Shown one piece after another: positions 1-7,429 of a stretch of 64,000 bases of DNA. Location: assembly GCF_006385685.1 (NCBI RefSeq), contig NZ_VFRP01000003.1, positions 248,001 through 312,000 of the forward strand. Reading direction: 5' to 3'. The first letter of the stretch is position 1. Every line of letters starts with the position of its first letter. The DNA comes from Amaricoccus solimangrovi (GTDB lineage: Bacteria; Pseudomonadota; Alphaproteobacteria; Rhodobacterales; Rhodobacteraceae). The translations under genes were made by a program, and so were the position numbers. The notes under the pieces were generated by a model. The model did no database searches. It had not been told where the DNA came from and saw only the letters and a list, made by a program, of their open reading frames with translations.

Positions 1-158
1 GCGATGTCTCGCGGCTGACGCAACTGGCGTTTCTCGCCCCCGCCGCGGTCGAGCGCATCCTCGACGGATCGCAGCCGGTGGCTCTCACGGCGACCAGGCT
101 AAAGCGGATCGGCGATCTGCCGCTGCTCTGGGACGAGCAGGTCGCCGCGCTGAACTGA
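1..158 (+). CDS. Serine recombinase, C-terminal end (partial)
   Basis: Only the last 51 codons are present, read in the frame that starts at base 3, and they end in TGA at 156-158. The residues include LAFLAPAAVERILDG and, further on, LTATRLKRIGDLPLLW. From memory this pattern (LAFLAP..VE.ILDG.QP..LTA.RL.R...LPL.W) is the conserved end of large serine recombinases/resolvases found in alphaproteobacterial prophages and integrative elements. Such proteins catalyse site-specific integration or inversion; the catalytic N-terminal domain lies outside the window. Two tRNA-Lys genes follow on the opposite strand, so this may be the edge of an integrated element, but whether the gene is intact cannot be judged here. 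Confidence 0.6.
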   Translation, partial: DVSRLTQLAFLAPAAVERILDGSQPVALTATRLKRIGDLPLLWDEQVAALN

Positions 159-423
159 GCGTGACGCCGGATCCCTTCGATCTTCAGCCCATCCACAAAC
201 CCGGGGTGAACGGATCAGCGACCGGAATTTCGACCATTTCTCGGCATCGGAATTTATCTTGGCTTTCGCCTAAGACGCCGCGCGGGGAAGGCGCGGAGCC
301 CTCAGAAACGGGCTCGAATTCAGCCGCGGTGAGACGCGTCCCGGCTCGAGCTCGCGCTAAGTCTCGGGAATGTCGGCGCTATTCACCAGGCGCGAATTGG
401 GCCGCGTTTCGCTGAAGGGGTGT
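159..423. other. Intergenic stretch between recombinase end and tRNA genes
   Basis: No convincing gene is seen. The sequence is less GC-rich than the rest of the window, and the octamer CGGAATTT occurs twice, near 219 and 249. A plus-strand open frame from 161 to 415 has no recognisable motif and no Shine-Dalgarno sequence and looks spurious. The stretch could hold the right junction of the element whose recombinase ends at 158, or a tRNA terminator. Confidence 0.4.
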
Positions 424-498
424 TGGTGGGCTGGGAGAGATTCGAACTCTCGGCCAATTGATTAAGAGTCAACTGCTCTACCGCTGAGCTACCAGCCC
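424..498 (-). tRNA. tRNA-Lys (anticodon CTT)
   Basis: Read on the minus strand the gene starts with acceptor GGGCTGG at 498-492 and ends with CCAGCCC, discriminator A and an encoded CCA at 434-424. The anticodon stem GTTGA/TCAAT (one G-T pair) encloses the loop CTCTTAA, giving anticodon CTT. The T-arm contains the usual GTTCGAATC. It decodes AAG and sits 18 bases from the second lysine tRNA, probably in one transcript. Confidence 0.97.
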
Positions 499-516
499 GA
501 CACCAACGAACCGCCG

Positions 517-592
517 TGGTGAGCCCGGCGGGATTCGAACCCACGACCCACTGATTAAAAGTCAGTTGCTCTACCAACTGAGCTACGGGCCC
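517..592 (-). tRNA. tRNA-Lys (anticodon TTT)
   Basis: On the minus strand the acceptor GGGCCCG (592-586) pairs with CGGGCTC (527-521), with one G-T pair, followed by discriminator A and encoded CCA. The stem CTGA/TCAG flanks the loop CTTTTAA, so the anticodon is TTT and it reads AAA and AAG. The D-arm TAGCTCAGTTGGTAGAGCA and T-arm GGTTCGAATCC are standard. It lies upstream of tRNA-Lys(CTT), so the two lysine isoacceptors are paired. Confidence 0.97.
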
Positions 593-687
593 CAAGGCTG
601 CGGCGTCTTTAGGGGTCCCGGCGGCGATGGTCAAGCGGGAATTCGACGAATCTCGCGGGGAATCTGGCCGAGGCGCCGCGGCTCACA

Positions 688-693
688 TATATA
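688..693 (+). promoter_or_regulatory. -10-like box directly upstream of dapF
   Basis: TATATA at 688-693 ends seven bases before the dapF ATG at 700, and no Shine-Dalgarno sequence lies between them. If this is the -10 element, transcription would begin at or next to the start codon and the dapF message would be leaderless. The -35 region (TGGCCG near 665) is weak, so this is a suggestion only. Confidence 0.35.
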
Positions 694-699
694 GCGCCC

Positions 700-1554
700 A
701 TGGATGGTGATTCTTCCCGTTTGGCGGGGCCCGAGGGCCTGCGCTTCCTCAAGATGCACGGACTCGGCAACGATTTCGTCGTCGTCGACGCGCGCGGCCG
801 GCCCGACCCCGTGACGCCCGCCCTCGCGCGCGCGCTCGGTGACCGGCATCGGGGCGTGGGATTCGATCAGCTCGCGGTGATCCGCGACGACGCCGGGACC
901 GCGGCCGCCGTCGATTTCTGGAATTCCGACGGCAGCCGGGCCGCGGCCTGCGGCAATGCCACGCGCTGCGTCGGGCGGCTGCTCCTCGCCGAGAGCGGCG
1001 CCGCTGGGCTCGACGTGCGGACCGGACGCGGGATTCTTCGGGTGGAGGACGCGGGAAACGGGCTCATCCGCGTCAACATGGGACCGCCGGAGCTATCCTG
1101 GGACCGGGTGCCGCTCGCGCGCGAGATGGCGCTCGACCCGCTGCCGATCGCGGGCGGACCCGGCGCGGCCGGGATGGGCAACCCGCATTGCGTCTTCGTC
1201 GTACCGGACGTGAACGCGGTCGATATCTGTGTCCGGGGGGCCGCGGTAGAGCATGATCCGCTCTTTCCGGAGCGCACCAACGTCGAATTCGTCCAGGTGC
1301 TCGATCGCCGGACGATCCGGATGCGGGTCTGGGAGCGCGGCGGGATGGTCACCTTCGCCTGCGGCTCCGGCGCCTGCGCGGCCGCGGTGGTGACGGCGCG
1401 GCGCGGCCTGACGGAACGGAACGTGACCGTGAAGCTCGACGGCGGCGATCTCGGGATCGACTGGCGCGAGGACGGGGTCTGGATGACCGGGCCCGCGACG
1501 CTGGTCTTCGAGGGCCGGCTCGCGCCGGAGATCCTCGCGGGGGCGGGGGCGTGA
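700..1554 (+). CDS. dapF: Diaminopimelate epimerase DapF
   Basis: The 284-residue protein converts LL-diaminopimelate to meso-diaminopimelate in the cytoplasm, the last epimerisation before lysine and a building block of peptidoglycan. Near the N-terminus it has FLKMHGLGNDF, the family signature. The two catalytic cysteines are in CGNATRC (about residue 87) and in FACGSGACA (about residue 224), so the cofactor-independent two-base site is complete. The length is normal. ATG 700 is taken as the start, although an internal ATG at 754 (in KMHG) would lose conserved sequence. The stop overlaps the GTG of mtaB (GTGA), so the two genes are translationally coupled. Confidence 0.97.
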   Translation: MDGDSSRLAGPEGLRFLKMHGLGNDFVVVDARGRPDPVTPALARALGDRHRGVGFDQLAVIRDDAGTAAAVDFWNSDGSRAAACGNATRCVGRLLLAESGAAGLDVRTGRGILRVEDAGNGLIRVNMGPPELSWDRVPLAREMALDPLPIAGGPGAAGMGNPHCVFVVPDVNAVDICVRGAAVEHDPLFPERTNVEFVQVLDRRTIRMRVWERGGMVTFACGSGACAAAVVTARRGLTERNVTVKLDGGDLGIDWREDGVWMTGPATLVFEGRLAPEILAGAGA

Positions 1555-2825
1555 ACGCGCCGAGCCGGCCGCCGGTCTTCGCCACGCTCGGCTGCCGGCT
1601 GAACGCCTACGAGACCGAGGCGATGAAGGCGCTCGCCGCGCGCTCCGGCATCGCCGGGCAGGTGGTGGTGGTGAACACCTGCGCCGTGACCGCCGAGGCA
1701 GTGCGCCAGGCGCGCCAGCAGATCCGCAAGCTCGCGCGGGAAAATCCGGGCGCCAAGGTCGTCGTCACAGGCTGCGCGGCGCAGACCGAGCCCGGGCGTT
1801 TCGCCGCGATGCCCGAGGTTGGCGCGGTGCTCGGCAATGCCGAGAAGCTCCGGCCCGCCGCCTGGGCCGCGCTCGGCGGGAGCGGGGACGCGGCGTCGCG
1901 GGTCCAGGTCGGCGACATCATGGCCGAGCGCCGGCCCGAGGCGCCGCTGATCGACGGGCTCGGCACCCGCGCGCGCGCCTATGTCCAGGTCCAGAACGGC
2001 TGCGACCACCGCTGCACCTTCTGCGTGATCCCGTTCGGCCGGGGCAATTCGCGCAGCGTCCCCGCGGCCACCGTGACCGAGCAGATCGCCCGGCTGCGCG
2101 GCAGGGGCTTCAACGAGGTCGTGCTGACCGGCGTCGATCTGACGAGCTGGGGCGCCGATCTCGAGGGGACGCCCCGGCTCGGCGATCTCGTCGCGGAGAT
2201 CCTGCGCGCGGTTCCCGACCTGCCCCGGCTGCGCATCTCCTCGATCGACTCGATCGAGGTCGATCCGGCGCTTTCGGAGGCGATCCGGTTCGAGCCGCGT
2301 CTGATGCCGCATCTGCACCTGTCTCTGCAGGCGGGCGACGACATGATCCTGAAGCGGATGAAGCGGCGGCACCTGCGCGACGATGCGATCCGCTTCTGCG
2401 CGGAGACCCGGGCGGCGCGGCCCGACATCGTCTTCGGCGCCGACATCATCGCGGGCTTCCCTACGGAAACCGAGGCGATGTTCGAGAATTCGCTGCGGCT
2501 GGTCGAGGAATGCGGCCTGACCTGGCTGCATGTCTTCCCGTTCAGCCCCCGCGCCGGGACGCCGGCGGCGCGGATGCCGCAGGTCGCGCCGAAGCTGGCG
2601 AAGGAGCGGGCGGCGCGGCTGCGCGCGCTCGGCGCCGAACGGGTCGAGGCGCATCTCGCGGGCATGCTGGGGCGCGAGGTCCGGCTGCTGATGGAGCGCG
2701 CCGATCTGGGCCGGACCGAGGGTTTCGCACCGACGCGGATCGCCGGCGCGGCGCGGCCGGGCAGCCTGATCGAGGCTCGGGTGACGGGCAGCGCGGATGG
2801 CGCGCTGCTCGCCGAGGCGATCTGA
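1551..2825 (+). CDS. mtaB: tRNA t6A37 methylthiotransferase MtaB
   Basis: This 424-residue radical-SAM enzyme adds a methylthio group to N6-threonylcarbamoyladenosine at tRNA position 37. The N-terminal domain opens with FATLGCRLNAYETEAM and carries further cysteines in VVNTCAVT and VVTGCAAQ that would bind the auxiliary Fe-S cluster. The radical-SAM motif is CDHRCTFCVIPFGRG at about residues 151-165. A C-terminal TRAM-like region follows. The start is GTG 1551, overlapping the dapF stop. MtaB is preferred over MiaB because of the GCRLN motif and the dapF neighbour. Its substrate t6A needs TsaE, whose gene is at 59399-59899. Confidence 0.93.
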   Translation: MNAPSRPPVFATLGCRLNAYETEAMKALAARSGIAGQVVVVNTCAVTAEAVRQARQQIRKLARENPGAKVVVTGCAAQTEPGRFAAMPEVGAVLGNAEKLRPAAWAALGGSGDAASRVQVGDIMAERRPEAPLIDGLGTRARAYVQVQNGCDHRCTFCVIPFGRGNSRSVPAATVTEQIARLRGRGFNEVVLTGVDLTSWGADLEGTPRLGDLVAEILRAVPDLPRLRISSIDSIEVDPALSEAIRFEPRLMPHLHLSLQAGDDMILKRMKRRHLRDDAIRFCAETRAARPDIVFGADIIAGFPTETEAMFENSLRLVEECGLTWLHVFPFSPRAGTPAARMPQVAPKLAKERAARLRALGAERVEAHLAGMLGREVRLLMERADLGRTEGFAPTRIAGAARPGSLIEARVTGSADGALLAEAI

Positions 2826-2852
2826 CCCCCGCCGCGCGAAGGCCCCTCGCGA

Positions 2853-2996
2853 TCACATCTTCTGCTGGACGTTGTCCGCGCTGTTGGTCACGGCGGAGCC
2901 GGCGGCCGACACGTCCTCGCCGGCGCCGGCGATGGTGTTGCAGGCGCTGAGCGCGGCGGCGGCGGCGAGCAGCAGGGCGAGGGTCTTCGCGGTCAT
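2853..2996 (-). CDS. Entericidin A/B family lipoprotein
   Basis: A 47-residue protein begins MTAKTLALLLAAAAALSAC, a lipoprotein signal with lipobox LSAC (cysteine 19). The mature part is about 29 residues, rich in A, S, N and V, and ends in DNVQQKM, as in the EcnA/EcnB family. These are small membrane lipoproteins; in enterobacteria EcnB is linked to stationary-phase lysis, but the role in alphaproteobacteria is not established. A Shine-Dalgarno-like AGGACC lies just upstream of the ATG on the minus strand. It is convergent with mtaB, 27 bases away. Confidence 0.88.
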   Translation of the reverse strand: MTAKTLALLLAAAAALSACNTIAGAGEDVSAAGSAVTNSADNVQQKM

Positions 2997-3121
2997 TCGC
3001 GGTGGTCCTTTCAGGATGAAGACAGCAGTGCGGCGAGACTAGCATCTCGCGGGCGGCGCGCAATGGCGCGCCGCGTCGGCCGGGCGCCGCCGAAGGGGCG
3101 ACCGGGTTCGGGAGGCACGCT

Positions 3122-3149
3122 TTGCGCGCGGGCGCGTCGTCCCTATATT
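3122..3149 (+). promoter_or_regulatory. Candidate sigma-70 promoter
   Basis: TTGCGC at 3122-3127 and TATATT at 3144-3149 are separated by 16 bases. The pair is 44 bases upstream of the ATG at 3193 and would drive the small membrane protein and probably the glutathione transferase after it. Confidence 0.5.
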
Positions 3150-3192
3150 CGGGATGACTCGCGTCCCTCTCGCCAAAGGAACAGCCCCGCCG

Positions 3193-3489
3193 ATGCCCGC
3201 GCTTCCCCTGTCCCCCCTCGCCTGGATGGTCCTTCGCTACGGCGCCGTCGCCGCGGCGACCATGGCCGCGAGCCGCCTGCGGCCCTCGCAACCGAAGGAT
3301 CCGGCGCACGAGACCGTGCTCGACGATCTGCCGGAGGGGGTGCATGCGCGCACCCATCGCGCAGAGGGCGAGAATTCCGTGCATGGTCACGGCAAGTTCC
3401 GCCGCGTGCTGAGGCTGCGCCGGGGCGGGCCGGGCATGGAATTCGACGGCGCGCTGCTCGGCCGGTTCCGGCTGCGGCGGGTCAGGTGA
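3193..3489 (+). CDS. Small conserved hypothetical membrane protein
   Basis: This 98-residue protein is not one I can name. The start at 3193 is chosen because AAAGGA lies about 12 bases upstream and a good -10 box precedes it; an ATG at 3154 is too close to that promoter. Residues 5-28 (from LSPLAWMVLRYGAVAAATMAAS) form one hydrophobic segment, followed by a hydrophilic domain with HARTHRAEGENSVHGHGKFRRVLRL and an arginine-rich end. That suggests an N-terminally anchored protein with a basic cytoplasmic tail. It is followed after 19 bases by the glutathione transferase gene on the same strand. Confidence 0.65.
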   Translation: MPALPLSPLAWMVLRYGAVAAATMAASRLRPSQPKDPAHETVLDDLPEGVHARTHRAEGENSVHGHGKFRRVLRLRRGGPGMEFDGALLGRFRLRRVR

Positions 3490-3508
3490 GGCGGGTCCGG
3501 GCGTGAGC

Positions 3509-4114
3509 ATGCGGCTCTATCATTCGCCGACTTCCCCCTTCGCGCGGAAGGTCATGGTCGTGCTGCGCGAGACCGGGCTCATCGGGCAGGTCGAACTGGT
3601 GCCCGCGGGCGGGACCCCGGTCGCTCCGGGGACCATCCCGCTCGAACGCAACCCACTCGGCAAGATCCCGGTGCTGGAGCGCCCGGAGGGTCCGGCGCTC
3701 TACGACAGCCGGGTGATCTGCCGCTATCTCGCCGAGATGGCTGGCGGCGGGCTCTATCCCCAGGCGCGGATCTGGGAGACGCTGACGCTCGAGGCGACGG
3801 CGGACGGGATCATGGAGGCGGCGGTCCTGACGCGCTACGAGAGCGTGCTGCGGAGCGAGGAGAGCCGGTCGGCGGCCTGGACCGAGGCGCAGCGCGGCAA
3901 GATCACCCGCGCGCTCGAGGCGCTCGACGCGCGCTGGATGGCGCATCTCGCCGGGCCGCTCGATTGCGGACAGATCGCGGTCGGCTGCGCGCTCGGCTAC
4001 CTCGATTTCCGCCTCGCCGATCTCGGCTGGCGTGAGAGGTGGCCCGCGCTCGCGACCTGGGCCAGCCGCTTCGCGGAGCGGCCCTCGATGCGGGAGACCG
4101 CCCCGGCCGACTGA
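3509..4114 (+). CDS. Glutathione S-transferase family protein
   Basis: A 201-residue soluble protein starting MRLYHSPTSPFARKVMVV, the thioredoxin-fold N-terminal domain of GSTs; the serine/proline turn in SPTSPFARK is where the catalytic Ser or Cys lies. NPLGKIPVLE supplies the conserved cis-proline (IPVL) and LYDSRVICRYLAE is the glutathione-binding DS motif. The C-terminal helical domain follows, with a hydrophobic DFRLADLGWR stretch. Start ATG 3509 is preferred to GTG 3503, which would add only two residues. The substrate is unknown. The stop codon lies inside the loop of a strong hairpin at 4094-4129. Confidence 0.9.
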   Translation: MRLYHSPTSPFARKVMVVLRETGLIGQVELVPAGGTPVAPGTIPLERNPLGKIPVLERPEGPALYDSRVICRYLAEMAGGGLYPQARIWETLTLEATADGIMEAAVLTRYESVLRSEESRSAAWTEAQRGKITRALEALDARWMAHLAGPLDCGQIAVGCALGYLDFRLADLGWRERWPALATWASRFAERPSMRETAPAD

Positions 4115-4129
4115 GAGCGGGGCGGTCTC
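4094..4129. terminator. 11-bp hairpin around the GST stop codon
   Basis: GAGACCGCCCC at 4094-4104 pairs perfectly with GGGGCGGTCTC at 4119-4129 across a 14-base loop that contains the TGA of the GST gene (4112-4114). No T-run follows on either strand. It lies between two convergent genes and probably works as a processing or pausing hairpin in both directions. Confidence 0.6.
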
Positions 4130-4163
4130 GGCTGATCCGGGCGGGGCGAAGGCGCCGGCCCGG

Positions 4164-5105
4164 TCAGTTGATGTGCAGATACTTGTCCATGTTGTCCTTC
4201 GTGACGAGCTCGAAGGGGATGTAGATCTGCGTGTCGAGCTTCTCGCCCTTGATGAGCTTCAGCGCGGCGTCGACCGAGCCCCGGCCCTGGCCGGCGGCGT
4301 CCTGGAACACGGTCACGTCGAGATCGCCCGCCTGCATCGCGGCGAGCCCGTCGGCGGTGGCGTCGATGCCGCCCACCACCACGTCCTCCATCGGGACGCC
4401 CGCGCCCCTCAGCGCCTGGATCGCGCCGATCGCCATCTCGTCGTTGTTCGAGACCACCGCGTCGAACTGGGTGCCGGCGGCGAGCCAGTTGGTCACGAGG
4501 TCGGCCGCGTTCTGCCGCTGCCAGGCGCCGGTCTGCTCGTCGACGATGGTGATGAAGGAGCATTCGGGCGTCGCGAAGACGTCGTGCACGTCCTGGGTCC
4601 GGAGCCGCGCCGCCTCGTTCGAGAGGTCGCCGATCAGGATCACCGCCTTCGCCTCGGACTTGCGGGCGGCCTTGAGCTGGCGGCAGACTTCCTGGGCCTC
4701 CAGCGTGCCGGAGTCGAGTTCGTTCGAGGCGACGAAGGCCTGGCCCTCGGGCAGGCCGCTCGGGTCGCTCGGGCCGGTATTGACGTAGACGAGCGGAATG
4801 CCCGCCTCCTGCGCCGCCTTGGTCATCGCCACGGTGGCGTCGGAATCGACCACCGAGACAATGATCCCGTCCACGCCCGAGGCGATGAAGTTCTGCACCT
4901 GGCTGAGCTGCCGGCCGATGTCGAGCTGCGCGTCCTCCATCTGCAGGGTCACGCCGTCGAGCGTGGCCGCGTAGTCGGTCATCGCGTTCTTGATCAGTGT
5001 CTGGAACATGTTGTCGAAATTCGGCAGCGTCACGCCGATCGTCTGGGCCGAGGCCGGCAGGGCGGCGCAGGCGCCGAGAATGGTGGCGAGGGCAAGCTTC
5101 TTCAT
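4164..5105 (-). CDS. Sugar-type ABC transporter substrate-binding protein
   Basis: A 313-residue periplasmic protein with a Sec signal MKKLALATILGACAALPASA and mature start near QTIGVTLPNFDNMF. The fold is that of type I (LacI-like, Peripla_BP_4) binding proteins: GVDGIIVSVVDSDA forms the first-domain ligand strand, FDAVVSNNDEMAIGAIQAL the second, and DVVVGGIDATADGLAAM the hinge region. The family binds ribose, galactose, inositol or rhizopine-like compounds. A good GGAGAGGAGGAA Shine-Dalgarno sequence precedes the ATG. No permease or ATPase gene lies next to it, so it is an orphan within this window; the ligand is not predictable by eye. Confidence 0.9.
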   Translation of the reverse strand: MKKLALATILGACAALPASAQTIGVTLPNFDNMFQTLIKNAMTDYAATLDGVTLQMEDAQLDIGRQLSQVQNFIASGVDGIIVSVVDSDATVAMTKAAQEAGIPLVYVNTGPSDPSGLPEGQAFVASNELDSGTLEAQEVCRQLKAARKSEAKAVILIGDLSNEAARLRTQDVHDVFATPECSFITIVDEQTGAWQRQNAADLVTNWLAAGTQFDAVVSNNDEMAIGAIQALRGAGVPMEDVVVGGIDATADGLAAMQAGDLDVTVFQDAAGQGRGSVDAALKLIKGEKLDTQIYIPFELVTKDNMDKYLHIN

Positions 5106-5237
5106 GGGGTGATGTTCCTCCTCTCCCGCTGGTTCCCGCCTTCGGCGGAACTGGCCGCGCTGTCGCGCTGTTGAGGCGAAGGACTAGGGCGCGGGCCGTT
5201 TCCGCGCAACGGATATTCCGCAGTGATCGCCGCGGTG

Positions 5238-5267
5238 AAAAAAATGGCCCAGGACGCGCCCGGGCCA
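5238..5267 (-). terminator. Intrinsic terminator of the sgaA-mtkAB operon
   Basis: On the minus strand TGGCCCGGG and CCTGGGCCA form a 9-bp stem (one G-T pair) with a CGCGT loop at 5267-5245, followed directly by seven T residues (5244-5238). It lies about 34 bases after the mtkB stop. Confidence 0.9.
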
Positions 5268-5300
5268 AGTTCTTGGGGGAGAACAGGTGGGTGGTGGGAC

Positions 5301-6197
5301 TCAGGCCGCTTCGCGGAGCCCCAGCACCTTTGCCATGGTGACGCCCATCGAGGAGGGGTTGGGCGCGACCGTTATGCCGTGGGAACTCAGGATCTCGACC
5401 TTCTCCTGCGCGCTCTCGCCGAAGGCGGAGATGATCGCGCCGGCGTGGCCCATCTTGCGGCCCTTGGGCGCGGAGAGGCCCGCGATATAGGCGACGACGG
5501 GCTTGGTCATGTTCTCGGCCGCCCAGGCCGCCGCCTCGGCTTCCTGCGGGCCGCCGATCTCGCCGATCATCATCACCGCGTCGGTCTCCGGATCCGCCTC
5601 GAAGAGTTCGAGGATGTCGCGGAAGGACGAGCCGTTGATCGGGTCGCCGCCGATGCCGACCGAGGTCGAGACCCCGATGCCGAGCGCCTTCATCTGGCTC
5701 GCCGCCTCGTAGCCGAGCGTGCCCGAGCGGCCGATGACGCCGACGCGGCCCTCCATGTAGATCGAGGGCGGCATGATGCCCATGAAGCCCTTGCCGGGCG
5801 AGATGACGCCGGCGCAGTTCGGGCCGATCAGCCGCATCTTCTGCTCGCGGGGGTAGCGGCGCAGGAACCGCTTCACCCGCATCATGTCCTGGGCGGGGAT
5901 GCCGTCGGTGACGCAGACCGCCGTCCGGATGCCGGCGTCCGCCGCCTCCATCATCGCGTCCGCCGCGAAGGGCGGCGGCACGAAGAGCAGGCTCGCCTCG
6001 GCGCCGGTTTCCCTCACCGCCTCGCGGACGGTGTCGAAGATCGGCCGGTCGAGCACCCGGTCGCCGCCCTTGCCGGGGGTCACGCCGCCCACGACATTGG
6101 TGCCGTGCTTGATCATGTCGGCCGCGTGGAACTGGCCGATGCGGCCGGACATGCCCTGGACGATGACCGGGGTCTTCTCGGTGATCAGGATTGCCAT
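5301..6197 (-). CDS. mtkB: Malate-CoA ligase (malate thiokinase) alpha subunit
   Basis: The 298-residue subunit belongs to the succinyl-CoA synthetase alpha family. It has the CoA-binding region near VQGMSGRIGQFHA and GGVTPGKGG, the phospho-loop GPNCAGVISPG and SRSGTLGYE-like GRSGTLGYEAA, and the active-site histidine in GRKMGHAGAI at about residue 248. Several stretches (IPAQDMMRVKRFLRRYP, SVGIGGDPINGSS, EIGGPQEAEA) match what I remember of methylotroph MtkB better than SucD. With MtkA it would activate malate to malyl-CoA using ATP, for cleavage to acetyl-CoA and glyoxylate. It is 18 bases downstream of mtkA. An ordinary succinyl-CoA ligase role remains possible but less likely beside sgaA. 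Confidence 0.85.
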   Translation of the reverse strand: MAILITEKTPVIVQGMSGRIGQFHAADMIKHGTNVVGGVTPGKGGDRVLDRPIFDTVREAVRETGAEASLLFVPPPFAADAMMEAADAGIRTAVCVTDGIPAQDMMRVKRFLRRYPREQKMRLIGPNCAGVISPGKGFMGIMPPSIYMEGRVGVIGRSGTLGYEAASQMKALGIGVSTSVGIGGDPINGSSFRDILELFEADPETDAVMMIGEIGGPQEAEAAAWAAENMTKPVVAYIAGLSAPKGRKMGHAGAIISAFGESAQEKVEILSSHGITVAPNPSSMGVTMAKVLGLREAA

Positions 6198-6215
6198 GAT
6201 CTTTCTTTCCCTCCC

Positions 6216-7391
6216 TCAGGCCGCCGCCCTGCGCTCGGCGGCGGCGACGGCCTTCCGGGCCGCGTCCTCGAGGCTGTCGGCCGTCATGATCGGCAGGCCG
6301 GAGTCCTCGATGATCCTCTTGCCTTCCTCGACGTTGGTGCCGGCGAGCCGGACCACGACGGGAAGCTTCACGTCCACTTCCCTGAACGCCTTCACCACGC
6401 CCTCCGCGACCCAGTCGCAGCGGTTGATGCCGGCGAAGATGTTGACCAGCATCACCTCGACGTTCTTGTCGTCGAGCACGGTGCGGAAGGCGCGGACCAC
6501 GCGCTCGGGGCTCGCGCCGCCGCCGATGTCGAGGAAGTTCGCGGGCTGGCCGCCGGCGAGACCGATCATGTCCATCGTCGCCATCGCGAGGCCCGCGCCG
6601 TTGATCATGCAGCCGATATTGCCCTCGAGCCCGACATAGGAGAGGCCGTAATCGCCCGCGGCGCTCTCGCGCGGTTCCTCCTGGCTGCGGTCGCGCAACT
6701 CGCTGACCTGCGGCCGGCGGAAGAGCGCGTTGGTGTCGAAGGACATCTTCGCGTCGAGCGCGACGAGTTCGCCCGAGCCGGTGACGACGAGCGGGTTGAT
6801 CTCCACCATCGTCGCGTCGAGATCACGGTAGGCGCGGTAGCAGGCCTTCAGCACCGTCGACATCTGCGAGACCTGCGCCGAGGAAAGATCGAGCGCGAAG
6901 GCGAGCTCGCGCGCCTGGAAGTCGGCGAGGCCGACGGCCGGATCGACGGTCATCCGCCGCAGGCTCTCGGGATCGGTCTCGGCCAGTTCCTCGATCTCCA
7001 TGCCGCCATGACCGGAGGCGACGATCATGATCCGCTCCGATTTCCGGTCGAGCACGAAGCCGAGGTAGAGCTCGCGGGCGATGTCGGAGGCTTCCTCGAT
7101 CCAGACGCGGTAGACCGCCTTGCCCTGGGCGCCCGTCTGCTTGGTGACGAGGTTGCGGCCGAAGAGCGTGGAGGCGAAGTCGCGCACCTCCTCCTCGGAC
7201 TTGCAGACACGGACGCCGCCGGCCTGGCCGCGGCCGCCGGAATGGATCTGCGCCTTCACGACCCAGGCCGAGCCGCCGATCTCGCGGGCGCGGTAACCCG
7301 CCTGCTCCGGGCTGTAGGCGAGGCCCCCCCGCGGCACGGGGACGCCGAACTGCGAGAGGATTTCCTTGGCCTGATACTCGTGGATGTCCAT
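6216..7391 (-). CDS. mtkA: Malate-CoA ligase (malate thiokinase) beta subunit
   Basis: This 391-residue ATP-grasp subunit starts [20 protein letters not shown]. Residues [17 protein letters not shown] form the nucleotide-binding start of the ATP-grasp domain and VEINPLVV the metal-binding loop; the C-terminal part contains [13 protein letters not shown]. The sequence [17 protein letters not shown] is diagnostic: as I recall SucC reads NIFGGIMRCD there, whereas MtkA of methylotrophs reads [11 protein letters not shown]. It pairs with the alpha subunit to form malyl-CoA. The ATG at 7391 has GGGAG upstream. It sits 38 bases after sgaA in the same operon. Confidence 0.88.
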   Translation of the reverse strand: MDIHEYQAKEILSQFGVPVPRGGLAYSPEQAGYRAREIGGSAWVVKAQIHSGGRGQAGGVRVCKSEEEVRDFASTLFGRNLVTKQTGAQGKAVYRVWIEEASDIARELYLGFVLDRKSERIMIVASGHGGMEIEELAETDPESLRRMTVDPAVGLADFQARELAFALDLSSAQVSQMSTVLKACYRAYRDLDATMVEINPLVVTGSGELVALDAKMSFDTNALFRRPQVSELRDRSQEEPRESAAGDYGLSYVGLEGNIGCMINGAGLAMATMDMIGLAGGQPANFLDIGGGASPERVVRAFRTVLDDKNVEVMLVNIFAGINRCDWVAEGVVKAFREVDVKLPVVVRLAGTNVEEGKRIIEDSGLPIMTADSLEDAARKAVAAAERRAAA

Positions 7392-7429
7392 CGGGTGCTC
7401 CCTTCGTCGTCTTTTTCGGTGCGGGGCGA

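Noticed and set aside
5301-7391. sucC-sucD of the TCA cycle
   Set aside because: The residues [11 protein letters not shown] and the sgaA neighbour favour malate-CoA ligase; TCA-cycle genes (sucAB, mdh) are absent here.
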